DNA of 64,000 nucleotides from Pseudarthrobacter sp. (GCA_031178005.1 JAPSJV010000010.1:1-64000), one strand, 5' to 3'. Positions 8,027 through 17,166 are shown, counted from the stretch's first letter. The notes: generated by a model not told the origin, from the letters alone. A program made the numbers and translations.

Positions 8027-9325
8027 ATGCCCACCCTCCGCGCTTTGCGTCCCTTCGTGCACCGTGACTACCGGGTGCTCATCGCGGCGCTGGCCATCTC
8101 CATTTTCGGCTCCGGAATGTGGGCCGTTGCCATGGTCTACCAGGTGATTGCCCTGGGCGGCGGACCCCTGCAACTGTCCATGGTGGCCGCGGCCGGAAGC
8201 GTTGGGCTGGTCGCGTTTGTCCTGGCCGGCGGGATCGCCGCGGACCGGGTCCCGCAGCGGCTGCTGATCATCGGCGTCGAGGGTGCAAACCTGGCTGTCA
8301 TCGCCGCCATCACCGGGCTGGCCATGTCCGGCTGGCTGGAACTCTGGCACCTGGCCGTCGGCGCATTCGTCCTTGGTGTTGGCGCGGCTTTCTTCTTCCC
8401 GGCATACTCGGCGATCCTGCCGAGGATCCTCCCGCCCACGGATCTGCTGGCGGCCAACGGCATGGAAGGGACCATGCGGCCCGTCCTGCAGCAAGCGGCA
8501 GGACCCGCCGTCGCCGGTTTGGTTGTTGCCGCACTGTCACCGTCGTATGCAGTGGCGGGAGTGGCTGCCTGCCACCTGCTGGCATTCCTGATCCTGAACA
8601 TGCTGGGCCGGAACACCCTGAACACGCCCGCGCCGGCTGCCAAGACCACGCTTTTGCACGACCTCCGGGAAGGCGTCACCTACACCCTGCGCACGCCGTG
8701 GCTGCTGTGGACGCTGCTGTGGGCATGCGTCTCGGTGCTGTTTATGATCGGCCCCATCGAGGTGCTGATCCCCTTTGTGGTGCGGGACCAGCTGGGCGGG
8801 GACGCACGGATGTTCGGGTTCCTCCTCGCCATCATGGGTGTTGGCGGGGCCATTGGCTCCCTGGTGACGGCATCGCTGAAACTCCCCCGCCGCTACCTCA
8901 CGGTGATGATGGCGCTGTGGGCCGTCGGCGCATTGCCGCTTGCCGCCGTCGGGCTTATCCAGAGCTTCTGGGTGCTGGCGGGAGCGCTGTTCATCTTCGG
9001 CGCCACGGGCAGCGCCGGAATGGTGCTGTGGGGCACCCTGCTGCAACGGCGCGTTCCGCCGCACCTGCTGGGACGCGTCTCCAGCCTGGACTTTTTTGTG
9101 TCCCTGGCGCTGATGCCGCTCTCCATGGCGCTTGCTGGTCCGGCCGCGGAGGTCATGCCGCTCTGGGTGATTTTCCTGGTGGCGGGCGCAATCGGCCCGG
9201 TGCTGGCCGCCGTCGCCATGATTGCCGCGAAGATGCCGCAGGACGAACTGGCCCACCCGCTGGACCACGCCCCGGAGGAAGCCGAACCCGAGGCCACCTC
9301 CGCAGGCCCCACCCTGCCCAAGTAG
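8027..9325 (+). CDS. Major facilitator superfamily transporter
   Basis: A 432-residue protein with about 12 hydrophobic segments. Recognisable MFS features are the N-terminal LRPFVHRDYRVLIAALAIS, the loop 2-3 motif FVLAGGIAADRVPQRLL and the second-half helices beginning GFLLAIMGVGGAIGSLVTASL. The FRDYRVL-type start and VNLLxANG-like segment (TDLLAANGMEGTMRPVLQQAAGP) place it near the enterobactin-exporter-like (EntS/MFS_3) group, often drug or siderophore exporters. The substrate is unknown. The acidic tail (LDHAPEEAEPEATSA) is cytoplasmic. It is monocistronic and its end converges on the GH65 gene. Confidence 0.9.
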   Translation: MPTLRALRPFVHRDYRVLIAALAISIFGSGMWAVAMVYQVIALGGGPLQLSMVAAAGSVGLVAFVLAGGIAADRVPQRLLIIGVEGANLAVIAAITGLAMSGWLELWHLAVGAFVLGVGAAFFFPAYSAILPRILPPTDLLAANGMEGTMRPVLQQAAGPAVAGLVVAALSPSYAVAGVAACHLLAFLILNMLGRNTLNTPAPAAKTTLLHDLREGVTYTLRTPWLLWTLLWACVSVLFMIGPIEVLIPFVVRDQLGGDARMFGFLLAIMGVGGAIGSLVTASLKLPRRYLTVMMALWAVGALPLAAVGLIQSFWVLAGALFIFGATGSAGMVLWGTLLQRRVPPHLLGRVSSLDFFVSLALMPLSMALAGPAAEVMPLWVIFLVAGAIGPVLAAVAMIAAKMPQDELAHPLDHAPEEAEPEATSAGPTLPK

Positions 9326-9340
9326 CTCGCATTTGGGCAG
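9314..9340. terminator. Possible bidirectional terminator hairpin
   Basis: CTGCCCA at 9314-9320 pairs with TGGGCAG at 9334-9340 around a 13-base loop containing the MFS stop codon. It lies between two convergent genes. There is no T-run, so it is a weak call. Confidence 0.35.
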
Positions 9341-9371
9341 GGGCAGGGTGAACGGGACCAACGCGCAGAAG

Positions 9372-11711
9372 CTAAACCCCGGTCTGCACCATTGGGATGC
9401 TCGCGGTCGGCAGCCCGGACGGGAATACCGTGGGCTCGGGGACGGGGACTTCCTCCAGCGGAACAGAGACGCCTTCGGGTCCCACCCGGACCAGCTTTCC
9501 CCGGACGTCGACGTCCAGCGCTATCCCGTCAGTCCGCAAGGACAGCTGCCCCGGTGTCAGGTCCACGGACAACAGGCCGCCCCGGAGCCGCACCGAGAAG
9601 GACAGGCCGCTCCATTCCTGCGGGAGCCTCGGATCGAAGAACGGCACGGCGCCCTGGTCCCGCAGGCCGGCGAAACCGCAGACCAGCGAGCTCCACACCC
9701 CACCGGCGGATGCAATGTGCACGCCGTCGATCGTGTTCCCGTGTGAATCGTCCAGGTCGATGAAGACCGCATTGGTGAAGTGGTCCAGCGCCGCCCTGGT
9801 GTAGCCCACTTCGGCGGCCATGATGCCCTGCACACACGCGGACAGGGTGGAGTCGCCGGTGGTGATGGGATCGTAGAAGTCGAAGGCGCGCTGCTTTTGC
9901 TCAGCGCTGAAATCCTGCCATTGCAGGAACATGGCCAGCACGGTGTCCGCCTGCTTCAGGACCTGGTGCCGGTAGATCACCAGTGGGTGGAAGTGCAGCA
10001 GCAGCGGATACTTGTCCCGCGGCGTGCCCCAGTCCCACTGCTCAAGGGTCATAAAGTCGGCGTCCTGCGAGTAGACCTGCAGCCGGTCATCGAACGGGAG
10101 CTGGATCAGGTCCGCAGCGGCCTGCCACAGCTGCCGCTCGTCGTCGTTAATCGACGGGTGATCCAGCGCTGCGGCGGCACGGAGGTTAAACCGCGCCATC
10201 ACGTTCGTGTACAGGTTGTCATTGACGACGGCGGTGTACTCATCCGGGCCGGTCACACCGTGGATATGGAACTGCCCGTCCTTGCCGAAGAAGCCGAGCG
10301 ACACCCACATCCGGGCGGTCTCGATCAACAGCTCTGCCCCCATGCCCTCACGGAAGCCGGCATCGCCGCTGGCCCACAGGTACCGATTGGTGGCAAAGGC
10401 GATGGCGGCGGCGATGTGGAACTGCGCGGTGCCGGCGGCGTAGTAGGCGCTGGCCTCCAGCCCGTTGATGGTTCGCCACGGGAACAGTGCCCCGTCCACG
10501 CTCAGTTCCTTGGCGCGGACGCGGGCCTCGGGCAGCATCGAGTGCCGGAATTCCAGGACCTTCCTGGCACCCTCGGGGTTGGTGTAGGTCAGGTAGGGCA
10601 GCAGGTACACCTCCTGGTCCCAGAAGTAGTGCCCCTCATAGCCGGATCCGCTGACGCCCTTAGCGGGAATGCCGCCCACGTCGGCGCGGGCAGTAGCCTG
10701 CGCCAGCTGGAACAGGTTCCAGCGGACGGCCTGCTGCAGCCCGTTCGGACCACCCACGCGGATGTCGGCCGTGGCCCAGTACTGCTCGAAGTGCCGCATG
10801 CTCTCGGCGAAAATCTCCGCTACCGGCTTCAGCCCCTCCTCGGCGACTTCCGCGGTATCCACGGCAGCCTCCTGCGTATGATGCGCCACCGCATAGCTGA
10901 CGCTCTTCTCCAGCCGGAACGGATCGCCCGGGTTCAGCGCCAGAATGTACCGGACGCTGCTGTCGTCCTGGTCAACCAGCGTCTCAAAGGGCTGCAGCCC
11001 GGCGGAATTCCAATGGTCGACGCCGATTCCCACCCGCTGCTTCGATTCCGCAGCTTCCCAGGACAGCCGGAATGAGCCGTCGGCGCCGTCCGTGCGAACG
11101 GGCAACAGCACCCGACCCGCGTGCCGGCCGGAGCGGCGTGGATCGTGTCCGGAGTGGTCCTCCACAGGCTGGTCCTGGCGGTTGATCACGGACGAGGTGA
11201 CGTCGGCGGACACGGCCCTGTCGGCGTCGATCTCCAGCGAGATACCCAGGCCACCGCGGGTTTCGTAACCTACGGCCCTGCGTTCAGTCGTGGCGACCAG
11301 GGCTCCGGAGCGGGTCTGCCAGGTGATGCGGCATTCGTAAATGCCGGTGGCGAAATCCACCGTGCGACGATAGTCCTGCACTGCGGATTCGGCGAGTGTC
11401 AGCGTCTCGCCGTCGATCATTACAGTGAAGTTGTTGGCATCCGGGATGTAGAGGATGCGCTGGCCGGTGCGGGCAAAGCCGAAGGCGTTTTCCGCGTGCC
11501 GGATGTCCCAGATCTCGTGCAGCCCGTTGATGAAACTGCCGGGAAGTCCGACGTCGGCAGCGGACCAATGTGCGCCGCGGATACCCAGGTGCCCATTGCC
11601 CAGGGCAAAAAGGGTCTCAAGGGTGCCCTCATCCCCGGGACGATGGCTTGTTTCAACCAGCTTCCAGGGATCGTCGGGAAAACGTGTGCGGTCTTGTGTT
11701 ACCAGTGCCAT
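9372..11711 (-). CDS. Glycoside hydrolase family 65 disaccharide phosphorylase (maltose/kojibiose/trehalose phosphorylase type)
   Basis: A 779-residue protein with the GH65 three-part architecture: N-terminal beta-sandwich (about 1-280, including LETLFALGNGHLGIRG), (alpha/alpha)6 catalytic domain (about 300-700) and C-terminal beta-domain. The HIHGVTGPDEYTAVVNDN motif carries the general acid, Glu491 here. GYEGHYFWDQEVYLLPYL and the WGTPRDKYPLLLHFHPL region also fit. The enzymes split an alpha-glucosyl disaccharide with phosphate to give beta-glucose-1-phosphate. The upstream beta-phosphoglucomutase would convert this to glucose-6-phosphate, which strongly supports a phosphorylase rather than a hydrolase. 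The exact disaccharide cannot be read from sequence. Confidence 0.9.
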   Translation of the reverse strand: MALVTQDRTRFPDDPWKLVETSHRPGDEGTLETLFALGNGHLGIRGAHWSAADVGLPGSFINGLHEIWDIRHAENAFGFARTGQRILYIPDANNFTVMIDGETLTLAESAVQDYRRTVDFATGIYECRITWQTRSGALVATTERRAVGYETRGGLGISLEIDADRAVSADVTSSVINRQDQPVEDHSGHDPRRSGRHAGRVLLPVRTDGADGSFRLSWEAAESKQRVGIGVDHWNSAGLQPFETLVDQDDSSVRYILALNPGDPFRLEKSVSYAVAHHTQEAAVDTAEVAEEGLKPVAEIFAESMRHFEQYWATADIRVGGPNGLQQAVRWNLFQLAQATARADVGGIPAKGVSGSGYEGHYFWDQEVYLLPYLTYTNPEGARKVLEFRHSMLPEARVRAKELSVDGALFPWRTINGLEASAYYAAGTAQFHIAAAIAFATNRYLWASGDAGFREGMGAELLIETARMWVSLGFFGKDGQFHIHGVTGPDEYTAVVNDNLYTNVMARFNLRAAAALDHPSINDDERQLWQAAADLIQLPFDDRLQVYSQDADFMTLEQWDWGTPRDKYPLLLHFHPLVIYRHQVLKQADTVLAMFLQWQDFSAEQKQRAFDFYDPITTGDSTLSACVQGIMAAEVGYTRAALDHFTNAVFIDLDDSHGNTIDGVHIASAGGVWSSLVCGFAGLRDQGAVPFFDPRLPQEWSGLSFSVRLRGGLLSVDLTPGQLSLRTDGIALDVDVRGKLVRVGPEGVSVPLEEVPVPEPTVFPSGLPTASIPMVQTGV

Positions 11712-11795
11712 GGTGTTGGGTCCTTTGGCAGTTGATGCGGAAATTTGTTGCTGTAACGCGGGGCGTGGCGCCCGGGGCTGTGGCGCCCGCTCCCG

Positions 11796-12530
11796 CTAGA
11801 GGAGTTCGTCGAGGTCGTTGACAACCAGGGTTGCGCCCGCGTCGAGGAGTGACTGGTGCCCGGCACCACGGTCGACCCCGATCACCGAATGGAACGAGCC
11901 TGCATGGCCGGCCTGCACGCCGGAAACGGCGTCTTCCACCACTACGCAGTCCTCGCTGGCGAGTCCCAGCAGTCCTGCGGCGTAAGCATAGGTGTCCGGC
12001 CGGGGTTTGCCGGGCAGTCCGGCCGCCGCTGCCACCACGCCGTCCACCACCACCTCAAAGCGGTGGTCGAGGCCTGCGGCCTTCAGGACGGCGGGGGCAT
12101 TCCGGGAAGAGGAGACGACTGCGAGCTGGAGCCCGCGCTCTTCTGCGGCATCCATGAACTTGACGGAGCCGGGGTACGGATCCACGCCTGCGGCAACAAT
12201 GCTGTTGAACACTGCATTCTTGCGGTTGCCGAGGCCGTGGATTGTGTCATTCCCAGGCGCGTCATCCAGCGGGCCCTCGGGGAGCACAATGCCGCGGGAT
12301 GCCAGGAAGTCCCTGACGCCGTCGAACCGTGGTTTACCGTCGATGTGGTCGAAGTAGTCGCTTTCCGCATACGCCGGGACGCCAGGGTGCTGCCCAAGGT
12401 AGCCCTCGAACAGCTGCTGCCAGGCGCGCTCATGGATGACAGCCGTGGGGGTAAGTACGCCGTCGAGGTCAAACAGAATGGCCGCGGCACCGGTCCAGGC
12501 CGTGGTGTTGTCAGTAAATGTTGAGCTCAT
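11796..12530 (-). CDS. pgmB: Beta-phosphoglucomutase (HAD superfamily)
   Basis: About 244 residues from ATG at 12530, with AGGA 12 bases upstream; the longer frame adds a stretch unlike the family. HAD motif I is ILFDLDGVLTP, with nucleophile Asp21 and acid/base Asp23. Motif II is VVSSSRNAP, motif III is the GLPGKPRPDTYAYAA lysine and motif IV is DCVVVEDAVSGVQAG. It converts beta-glucose-1-phosphate to glucose-6-phosphate. It is the first gene of a two-gene operon with the GH65 phosphorylase 84 bp downstream. Tandem LacI-type operators lie about 130 bp upstream. Confidence 0.9.
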   Translation of the reverse strand: MSSTFTDNTTAWTGAAAILFDLDGVLTPTAVIHERAWQQLFEGYLGQHPGVPAYAESDYFDHIDGKPRFDGVRDFLASRGIVLPEGPLDDAPGNDTIHGLGNRKNAVFNSIVAAGVDPYPGSVKFMDAAEERGLQLAVVSSSRNAPAVLKAAGLDHRFEVVVDGVVAAAAGLPGKPRPDTYAYAAGLLGLASEDCVVVEDAVSGVQAGHAGSFHSVIGVDRGAGHQSLLDAGATLVVNDLDELL

Positions 12531-12655
12531 GTGGTTGGAGCGTCCTCTCGGATTGGCGGGCCCGCAGGCAAGCGTGCCGGTTCCTCCGGTCCCACAGCCC
12601 TGCCGGGTTAATTCGGTACCCGCCGCGCGTAGGTAAGAACGTGGCCAAAAGTCGA

Positions 12656-12686
12656 GTGTAAGCGCTTGCAAAAGCGCTCGCAAGTG
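12656..12686. promoter_or_regulatory. Tandem LacI-type operator half-palindromes upstream of pgmB-GH65
   Basis: GTGTAAGCGCTTGCA (12656-12670) is followed directly by AAAGCGCTCGCAAG (12671-12684). Both are centred on the AGCGCT core typical of LacI-family sugar repressor operators. They lie in the gap between the esterase gene end (12705) and the pgmB start (12530). A further palindrome GGAACGTTCC is at 12694-12703. The repressor gene is not adjacent. Confidence 0.55.
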
Positions 12687-12704
12687 GATTTAAGGAACGT
12701 TCCG

Positions 12705-13328
12705 TCAGGGGTTTTTCAGGACGTAGTGACGCAGGAACGCGGAGACATCCACCATTTCCTGCACACTGATCGAATGCCCCATGCCAGGGTAAGTGCGGGC
12801 CGTCAGGGCGGTATTTTCTTCCAGCCACCGGGCAGTGTGCTCGATGGCGTCCTCGTTGATAACAAGGTCGTCCCGGTCCCGGCCCCAAAAAAAGGGTGGT
12901 CTGCTGGGGAACTGTTCACTCATGGCCAAAAGTTCGTTGTCCAGGACAAATCCGGAAAGGCCTGCTACGGCCTGATATTTTTCCGGATGTAGGCGTAACA
13001 ACGTACTTGCCATGGCCATTCCCTGCGAGTAGCCAAGCAGGGTGACGCTGCTGTGTCCGGTGCGAAGCGAGTTGATCCAGGTGTGGACTTTGTTGGTGGC
13101 CGAGATGACGTCAGCGAAGTCGTTGGTGAGGAAGTAGTCCAGGAGGAACCAGCCGAAGTCATCACCAATAACCATGGGCGCCCGGGGCGCTGCGCAGGTG
13201 AACTCATCGGGCAGCAAGCCAAAGAGCTTTTCCATCCGCTTTTCATCGGTGCCGTACCCGTGGAGCATCACCAGCAAGGGTGTTCCCGCACGTTGGGATT
13301 CGGGCCTGGACCAGACGACTGTTTCCAC
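12705..13328 (-). CDS. Alpha/beta hydrolase, phospholipase/carboxylesterase (YpfH-like)
   Basis: A 207-residue alpha/beta-hydrolase without signal peptide. LLVMLHGYGTDE supplies the oxyanion-hole region, GYSQG the nucleophile Ser101, GRDRDDLV the likely acid (Asp150-153 region) and GMGHSI the His184. Size and motif spacing match the phospholipase/carboxylesterase family, usually acting on short-chain esters; the true substrate is unknown. It starts 79 bp downstream of rlmC on the same strand. Confidence 0.88.
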   Translation of the reverse strand: METVVWSRPESQRAGTPLLVMLHGYGTDEKRMEKLFGLLPDEFTCAAPRAPMVIGDDFGWFLLDYFLTNDFADVISATNKVHTWINSLRTGHSSVTLLGYSQGMAMASTLLRLHPEKYQAVAGLSGFVLDNELLAMSEQFPSRPPFFWGRDRDDLVINEDAIEHTARWLEENTALTARTYPGMGHSISVQEMVDVSAFLRHYVLKNP

Positions 13329-13407
13329 CGCTTCAGCCTAGTCAGTCTTTCAGCGGAGACCGGCTTTCTTCCGGGCCGTGCCAAACCAGGCAGGCTGGAG
13401 ACTGGTG

Positions 13408-14622
13408 CTAGGCCGGCTTGCGTTCCAGCAGCACCATGACCTCGTAGTGGCTGGTCTGCGGGAACATGTCCAGGAGCCGGCCCTCGCGCGCCGTGAACGA
13501 GGGCAGCGCGGCCAGGTCCTTTGCCAAGGACTTCGCGTTGCAGCTGGAGTACAACAGGTGCTGCACCGACGACGATTCCAGCCAGGAGCATAGTTCGCTC
13601 CCGATCCCCCGCCTGGGCGGGTTGACGATCACAAGGTCGGGTCCGCCGTCGGACGTTCCGGCACCTGAAGCCGCACGCTCTGAACCTGCGGCACCCCAGG
13701 TGAGCGCAAACGCCGTCGCGTCGCCCGCCTCGAACAGGACCCGGTCCAGCCCAGCGTCCCGGGCGCTAAGCCGTGCGCTGGTGATGGCTTCGGGGCTGAA
13801 CTCGATCCCGGTGACGTTCCGGTCCGGTGCCGCAGAGTGCAGGGCAAATCCGCCCACGCCGCAGTACAGGTCCCAAACCGAAGCCGGCGAAACCAGCTCC
13901 ACCCATTCGCGGCCCTGCCGGTACAAGGCTGCGGCAATGTCCGTGTTGGTCTGGAAGAAGCTCTGCGGCCGCAGGTGGAGAACCACGTCATTGACCCGCA
14001 TCGGCAACGTAGATTCATTGGTCAGCACGATTTCCTCGGCGCCCTCCACCACCGCCTTGTGTTCGGGGAGCAGATTGACGGAGACAACGCGCAGCTGCGG
14101 GAGATCGGCCAGCAACCCGGGCAGGAACTTCTGGATCCGGGGCAGCAGCTGGGTGGAACGCATCACCAGCCGCAGCATCAGCTCACCGTCCGGCGACTCG
14201 GTGAGGATGATGTTCTTCAGCTCCCCACTGCGCCTGGGCACGCTGTAGGGACTTAGCCCGGCGCGGCTGATGAAGGTGGCCAGGACGGGGAAAGTGGCCT
14301 GCAATCCGGGGGAACAGACGTTGCAGCCGCTGAGATCCACGCCATCGCCGGCGGCGTCGAGAATGCCGATCGTCGGCTCGGCTGCCGTCCCGCCGATCAC
14401 CATCTTCGCCTTGTTCCGGAAGCCGGACTCAGCGCTTTGGATGCTGGGCAGCCAACGGATTCCACCGTGGGCCGCCAGCAGCCCGTGGCAGTCGTCCTCC
14501 TTCGCGGCCAACTGCCGGGAGTACGGGGTACCCATGAATGAACAGGAACGGCACCGGCCGGCGTCGAAGTAAACACAATCCACGGCAGGAAATTTTACCG
14601 GCCCGGCGCTGAAACTCCCCAA
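13408..14622 (-). CDS. rlmC: 23S rRNA (uracil-C5)-methyltransferase RlmC/RumB type
   Basis: A 404-residue TrmA/RlmC/RlmD-family methyltransferase. The N-terminal DCVYFDAGRCRSC holds Cys16, Cys24 and Cys27 and, with Cys100 or Cys103 (LSGCNVC), would ligate the 4Fe-4S cluster. The SAM fold shows VWDLYCGVGGFALH, VTGIEFSP and the IVNPPRRG motif. The catalytic nucleophile is the Cys of LLYSSCNAKSLAKDL. The absence of a TRAM domain and the short N-terminus favour RlmC over RlmD. It would methylate a uridine in 23S rRNA (U747 in E. coli). Confidence 0.9.
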   Translation of the reverse strand: MGSFSAGPVKFPAVDCVYFDAGRCRSCSFMGTPYSRQLAAKEDDCHGLLAAHGGIRWLPSIQSAESGFRNKAKMVIGGTAAEPTIGILDAAGDGVDLSGCNVCSPGLQATFPVLATFISRAGLSPYSVPRRSGELKNIILTESPDGELMLRLVMRSTQLLPRIQKFLPGLLADLPQLRVVSVNLLPEHKAVVEGAEEIVLTNESTLPMRVNDVVLHLRPQSFFQTNTDIAAALYRQGREWVELVSPASVWDLYCGVGGFALHSAAPDRNVTGIEFSPEAITSARLSARDAGLDRVLFEAGDATAFALTWGAAGSERAASGAGTSDGGPDLVIVNPPRRGIGSELCSWLESSSVQHLLYSSCNAKSLAKDLAALPSFTAREGRLLDMFPQTSHYEVMVLLERKPA

Positions 14623-14769
14623 CGGGACAGCCCGGCGGACGCCTTGGAATCCTCCCGGCGGCCCAAGTCACGTGTCATTGAAACCACGGATTCATGGCGG
14701 TAGCGTGAAACTTGACAGTATGCTTATCAATACAGCGGATATTCCGCAGCGTACAGAAGGAGCACGTCC

Positions 14770-15027
14770 ATGAGAATCGGCTCATCCATATTCCTTATCG
14801 CCCTGGGTGCCATCCTGGCCTGGGCCGTTACGCCGGGACTGATCCCCTACGTCGACCAGACGCTGATCGGCTACATCCTGATGGCCGTTGGTGTCATCGG
14901 CCTGATCGCTTCGCTGATTCTCGCCTCGCCAGGCCGGCGCCACCGCGTCAGCGAGACGCGCTCGACGGCGGATCCTGAGACCGGCGAACGGATCACCAGG
15001 CACGATACCCGCGAAGGCAACGTCTAG
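14770..15027 (+). CDS. Small membrane protein, DUF6458 family
   Basis: An 85-residue protein with two transmembrane helices (SSIFLIALGAILAWAV and LIGYILMAVGVIGLIASLIL) joined by the short loop TPGLIPYVDQT. A basic hydrophilic tail ends TGERITRHDTREG. The layout and the WAVTP..DQT..GYILM motif match the DUF6458 proteins common in actinobacteria; function unknown. AGAAGGAGC about 8 bases upstream of the ATG is a strong ribosome-binding site, and TTGACA at 14712-14717 is a possible -35. It ends before a strong terminator. Confidence 0.85.
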   Translation: MRIGSSIFLIALGAILAWAVTPGLIPYVDQTLIGYILMAVGVIGLIASLILASPGRRHRVSETRSTADPETGERITRHDTREGNV

Positions 15028-15096
15028 CGAGTCCACCTCGACGCCAACAACTGAATACGCAGCTGCAGCAGCAGCTAAAAATGCCGCCAGCAAAAT

Positions 15097-15133
15097 AGCG
15101 CCGGCCCGGATCGCGACGATCCGGGCCGGCGCT
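15097..15133 (+). terminator. Rho-independent terminator
   Basis: A 17-bp perfect GC-rich stem (AGCGCCGGCCCGGATCG with its complement) closes a 3-base loop. It is followed by TTGCTGTCGTTTT. It separates the DUF6458 gene from the fructose operon. Confidence 0.85.
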
Positions 15134-15210
15134 TTGCTGTCGTTTTGCTGCGGGGCACGCACTCCAACGTTGAGTTCAGTTGTATTTCCTTTGTTTCACA
15201 CCCAAACTCA

Positions 15211-15240
15211 TTGACAACCCAACAGAAACAAAGATAAAGT
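15211..15240 (+). promoter_or_regulatory. Candidate promoter of the fructose PTS operon
   Basis: TTGACA at 15211-15216 and TAAAGT at 15235-15240, spacing 18, lie 80 bp before the regulator start. The region is locally AT-rich, with TTTGTTTC and GAAACAAAG forming an inverted pair (about 15190-15233) around the -35. That pair could be the DeoR-type operator. Confidence 0.5.
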
Positions 15241-15320
15241 CAACTAATTCCACATTGGAGTGACAGTCATCACTCCAGACGGACAAGAAGCAGTTGAACC
15301 ACCAGCGCAATGGAGGGTAC

Positions 15321-16151
15321 GTGTTCGCCGAGGAACGCCAACAGAAGATCGCGGAGCTTGTGGCCAGTCACGGCCGGGCCAGCGTGACGGTACTTGCCGA
15401 GCGTTTCAGCATCACCACCGAGACCGTCCGCCGGGACCTCGCCGCACTGGAAGCCCTCGGAACGGTGCGCCGGGTCCACGGCGGTGCCGTGACTGCTGAC
15501 CGCTTCACCACCACCGAGGAAAGCATCACCGAACGCACCGTCCAGCGTCCGGACCAGAAACTGCGGATCGCCCAGGCCGCACTGAAGCTGATTCCAAGCA
15601 GTTCCGCCGGCAGCATCCTCCTCGATGCCGGGACCACCACCGAGGTCCTGGCGGACCTGTTGGCCCAGCAGCACACGACCACCAACACCCAGGGACACAG
15701 CAACGGCAAAACCCCACAGACGGGTGCTGCTTCCGAGCTGACGGTCATCACACACGCGCTCCCCATCGCCGCAAAGCTCTCCACCACGCCCGGCATTGCC
15801 CTGCACCTCCTGGGCGGGCGGGTCCGCGGACTGACGCAGGCCGCCGTCGGGCAGTCGACGTCAGAGGCAGCAGCCCGGCTCCGCCCCGACGTTGTTTTCC
15901 TGGGGACCAACGGCATCCACGCGTCGTTTGGCCTCAGCACGCCCGATCCTGAAGAAGCCGCCGTCAAGGCAGCCTTCGTCCATTCGGCACGCCGCATTGT
16001 GGTGCTGGCCGATTCCTCCAAGCTGGACGCGGAAACGCTGGTCCAGTTCGCCTCCCTGAAAGATCTGGACACCTTGATTACAGACAGTGAACCCGGATCT
16101 GAGTTAGCGGCCGCACTGGAAGACGCCGGCGTTGACGTGGTGATCGCATGA
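15321..16151 (+). CDS. DeoR family transcriptional regulator of the fructose operon (FruR-like)
   Basis: I chose GTG at 15321 because GGAGG ends five bases before it and the family begins with (M)FAEERQQKIAELV. That gives 276 residues. The DeoR helix-turn-helix is ASVTVLAERFSITTETVRRDLAALE. The sugar-phosphate sensor domain follows with ILLDAGTTTEVLADLL, LLGGRVRGLTQAAVG, FLGTNGIHASFGLSTPDPEEA and VLADSSKL. A polar insertion rich in Thr, Asn and Gln (AQQHTTTNTQGHSNGKTPQT) breaks the sensor domain after the first strand. Its stop overlaps the fruK start by 4 bp. It probably senses fructose-1-phosphate. Confidence 0.88.
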   Translation: MFAEERQQKIAELVASHGRASVTVLAERFSITTETVRRDLAALEALGTVRRVHGGAVTADRFTTTEESITERTVQRPDQKLRIAQAALKLIPSSSAGSILLDAGTTTEVLADLLAQQHTTTNTQGHSNGKTPQTGAASELTVITHALPIAAKLSTTPGIALHLLGGRVRGLTQAAVGQSTSEAAARLRPDVVFLGTNGIHASFGLSTPDPEEAAVKAAFVHSARRIVVLADSSKLDAETLVQFASLKDLDTLITDSEPGSELAAALEDAGVDVVIA

Positions 16152-17164
16152 TCGTCACGCTCACGGCCAACCCCAGCCTGGACCGCACCGTCTCCCTCCC
16201 CGGCCCCCTTGAGCGCGGTGAAGTCCAGCGCGCCGTCTCTGTCCGCCAGGAGTCCGGCGGCAAGGGCGTCAACGTTTCCCGCGCGCTGGTGGCCTCCGGC
16301 CTGGATACGGTCGCAGTCCTGCCAGGTGCCGATTCCGACCCCGTCCTGGCCGGTCTTCGCGATGCCAAAGTGCCCTTCAGCGCCCTTCCCATCAGCGAGC
16401 CGCTGCGCACCAACGTGGCACTCACCGAGCCGGACGGCACCACCACCAAAATCAACGAACCCGGCCCCATCCTGGATTCCGCCCAACAGGAAGAGCTCAT
16501 TGCCCTCCTGCTGGAACGCTCACGCGGCGCCAGCTGGGTGGTACTGGCCGGCTCCCTGCCACCCGGATTCCCTGAAGATTTCTACGCCACCGTGACCCGG
16601 CGGCTGAGAATGTCCGACGGCGGCGCGCCCCTGATCGCCGTCGACTCATCCGGCGCGCCACTCGCCGGAGCCGTGGCCGGAGGGGGTGCGCAGGACTCCA
16701 GTGCGCACACCAAAGCGGTCGCCAGCGGAAAGCCGGACCTGCTCAAGCCCAACGCGGAGGAGCTCGCCGAACTGGCAGCCCTGGCAGGTTCCGCCCAGCC
16801 GTACACGGCTGAGCAGCTCGAAGCGGACCCGGACGTAGCAGCCGCTGCGGCAGCCGCCGTCGTACGTTCCGGCGTGGCCGCCGTGCTGGCCACCCTCGGT
16901 TCCAAGGGCGCTGTCCTGGCGACCGCCGACGGCGCGTGGCTGGCCACGCATCCGCCGGTCACCGCCGTCAGCACAGTCGGTGCGGGCGATTCCGCCCTGG
17001 CCGGATACCTGCTGGCCCACGGTCAGGGCGCCACCCCGGCCGATTGCCTCCGTCAGGCCGTGGCACACGGTGCCGCCGCCGCCTCGCTGCCGGGTTCCAC
17101 CGTCCCGGCAGTCCACCAAACCACCCCTGAAGCCGTCACCATCACGGCCCTTCGAAAGGATTGA
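16148..17164 (+). CDS. fruK: 1-phosphofructokinase
   Basis: A 338-residue PfkB-family kinase. The N-terminal MIVTLTANPSLDRTVSLPG and GGKGVNVSRAL are typical of 1-phosphofructokinase. The substrate region EPDGTTTKINEPGP and the ATP/anion-hole motif STVGAGDSALAGYL, with the catalytic Asp, are intact. It phosphorylates fructose-1-phosphate, the product of FruA, to fructose-1,6-bisphosphate. ATGA overlap with the regulator upstream and the close fruA start downstream indicate one operon. Confidence 0.93.
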   Translation: MIVTLTANPSLDRTVSLPGPLERGEVQRAVSVRQESGGKGVNVSRALVASGLDTVAVLPGADSDPVLAGLRDAKVPFSALPISEPLRTNVALTEPDGTTTKINEPGPILDSAQQEELIALLLERSRGASWVVLAGSLPPGFPEDFYATVTRRLRMSDGGAPLIAVDSSGAPLAGAVAGGGAQDSSAHTKAVASGKPDLLKPNAEELAELAALAGSAQPYTAEQLEADPDVAAAAAAAVVRSGVAAVLATLGSKGAVLATADGAWLATHPPVTAVSTVGAGDSALAGYLLAHGQGATPADCLRQAVAHGAAAASLPGSTVPAVHQTTPEAVTITALRKD

Positions 17165-17166
17165 CA

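Noticed and set aside
9780-11075. 431-residue plus-strand frame antisense to the GH65 gene
   Set aside because: The GH65 frame has the full catalytic motif; the antisense is composition-driven.
11712-11795. Hairpin-rich GGCGTGGCGCCC segment as terminator between pgmB and GH65
   Set aside because: Pairing is short and ambiguous, and the two genes form one functional pair.
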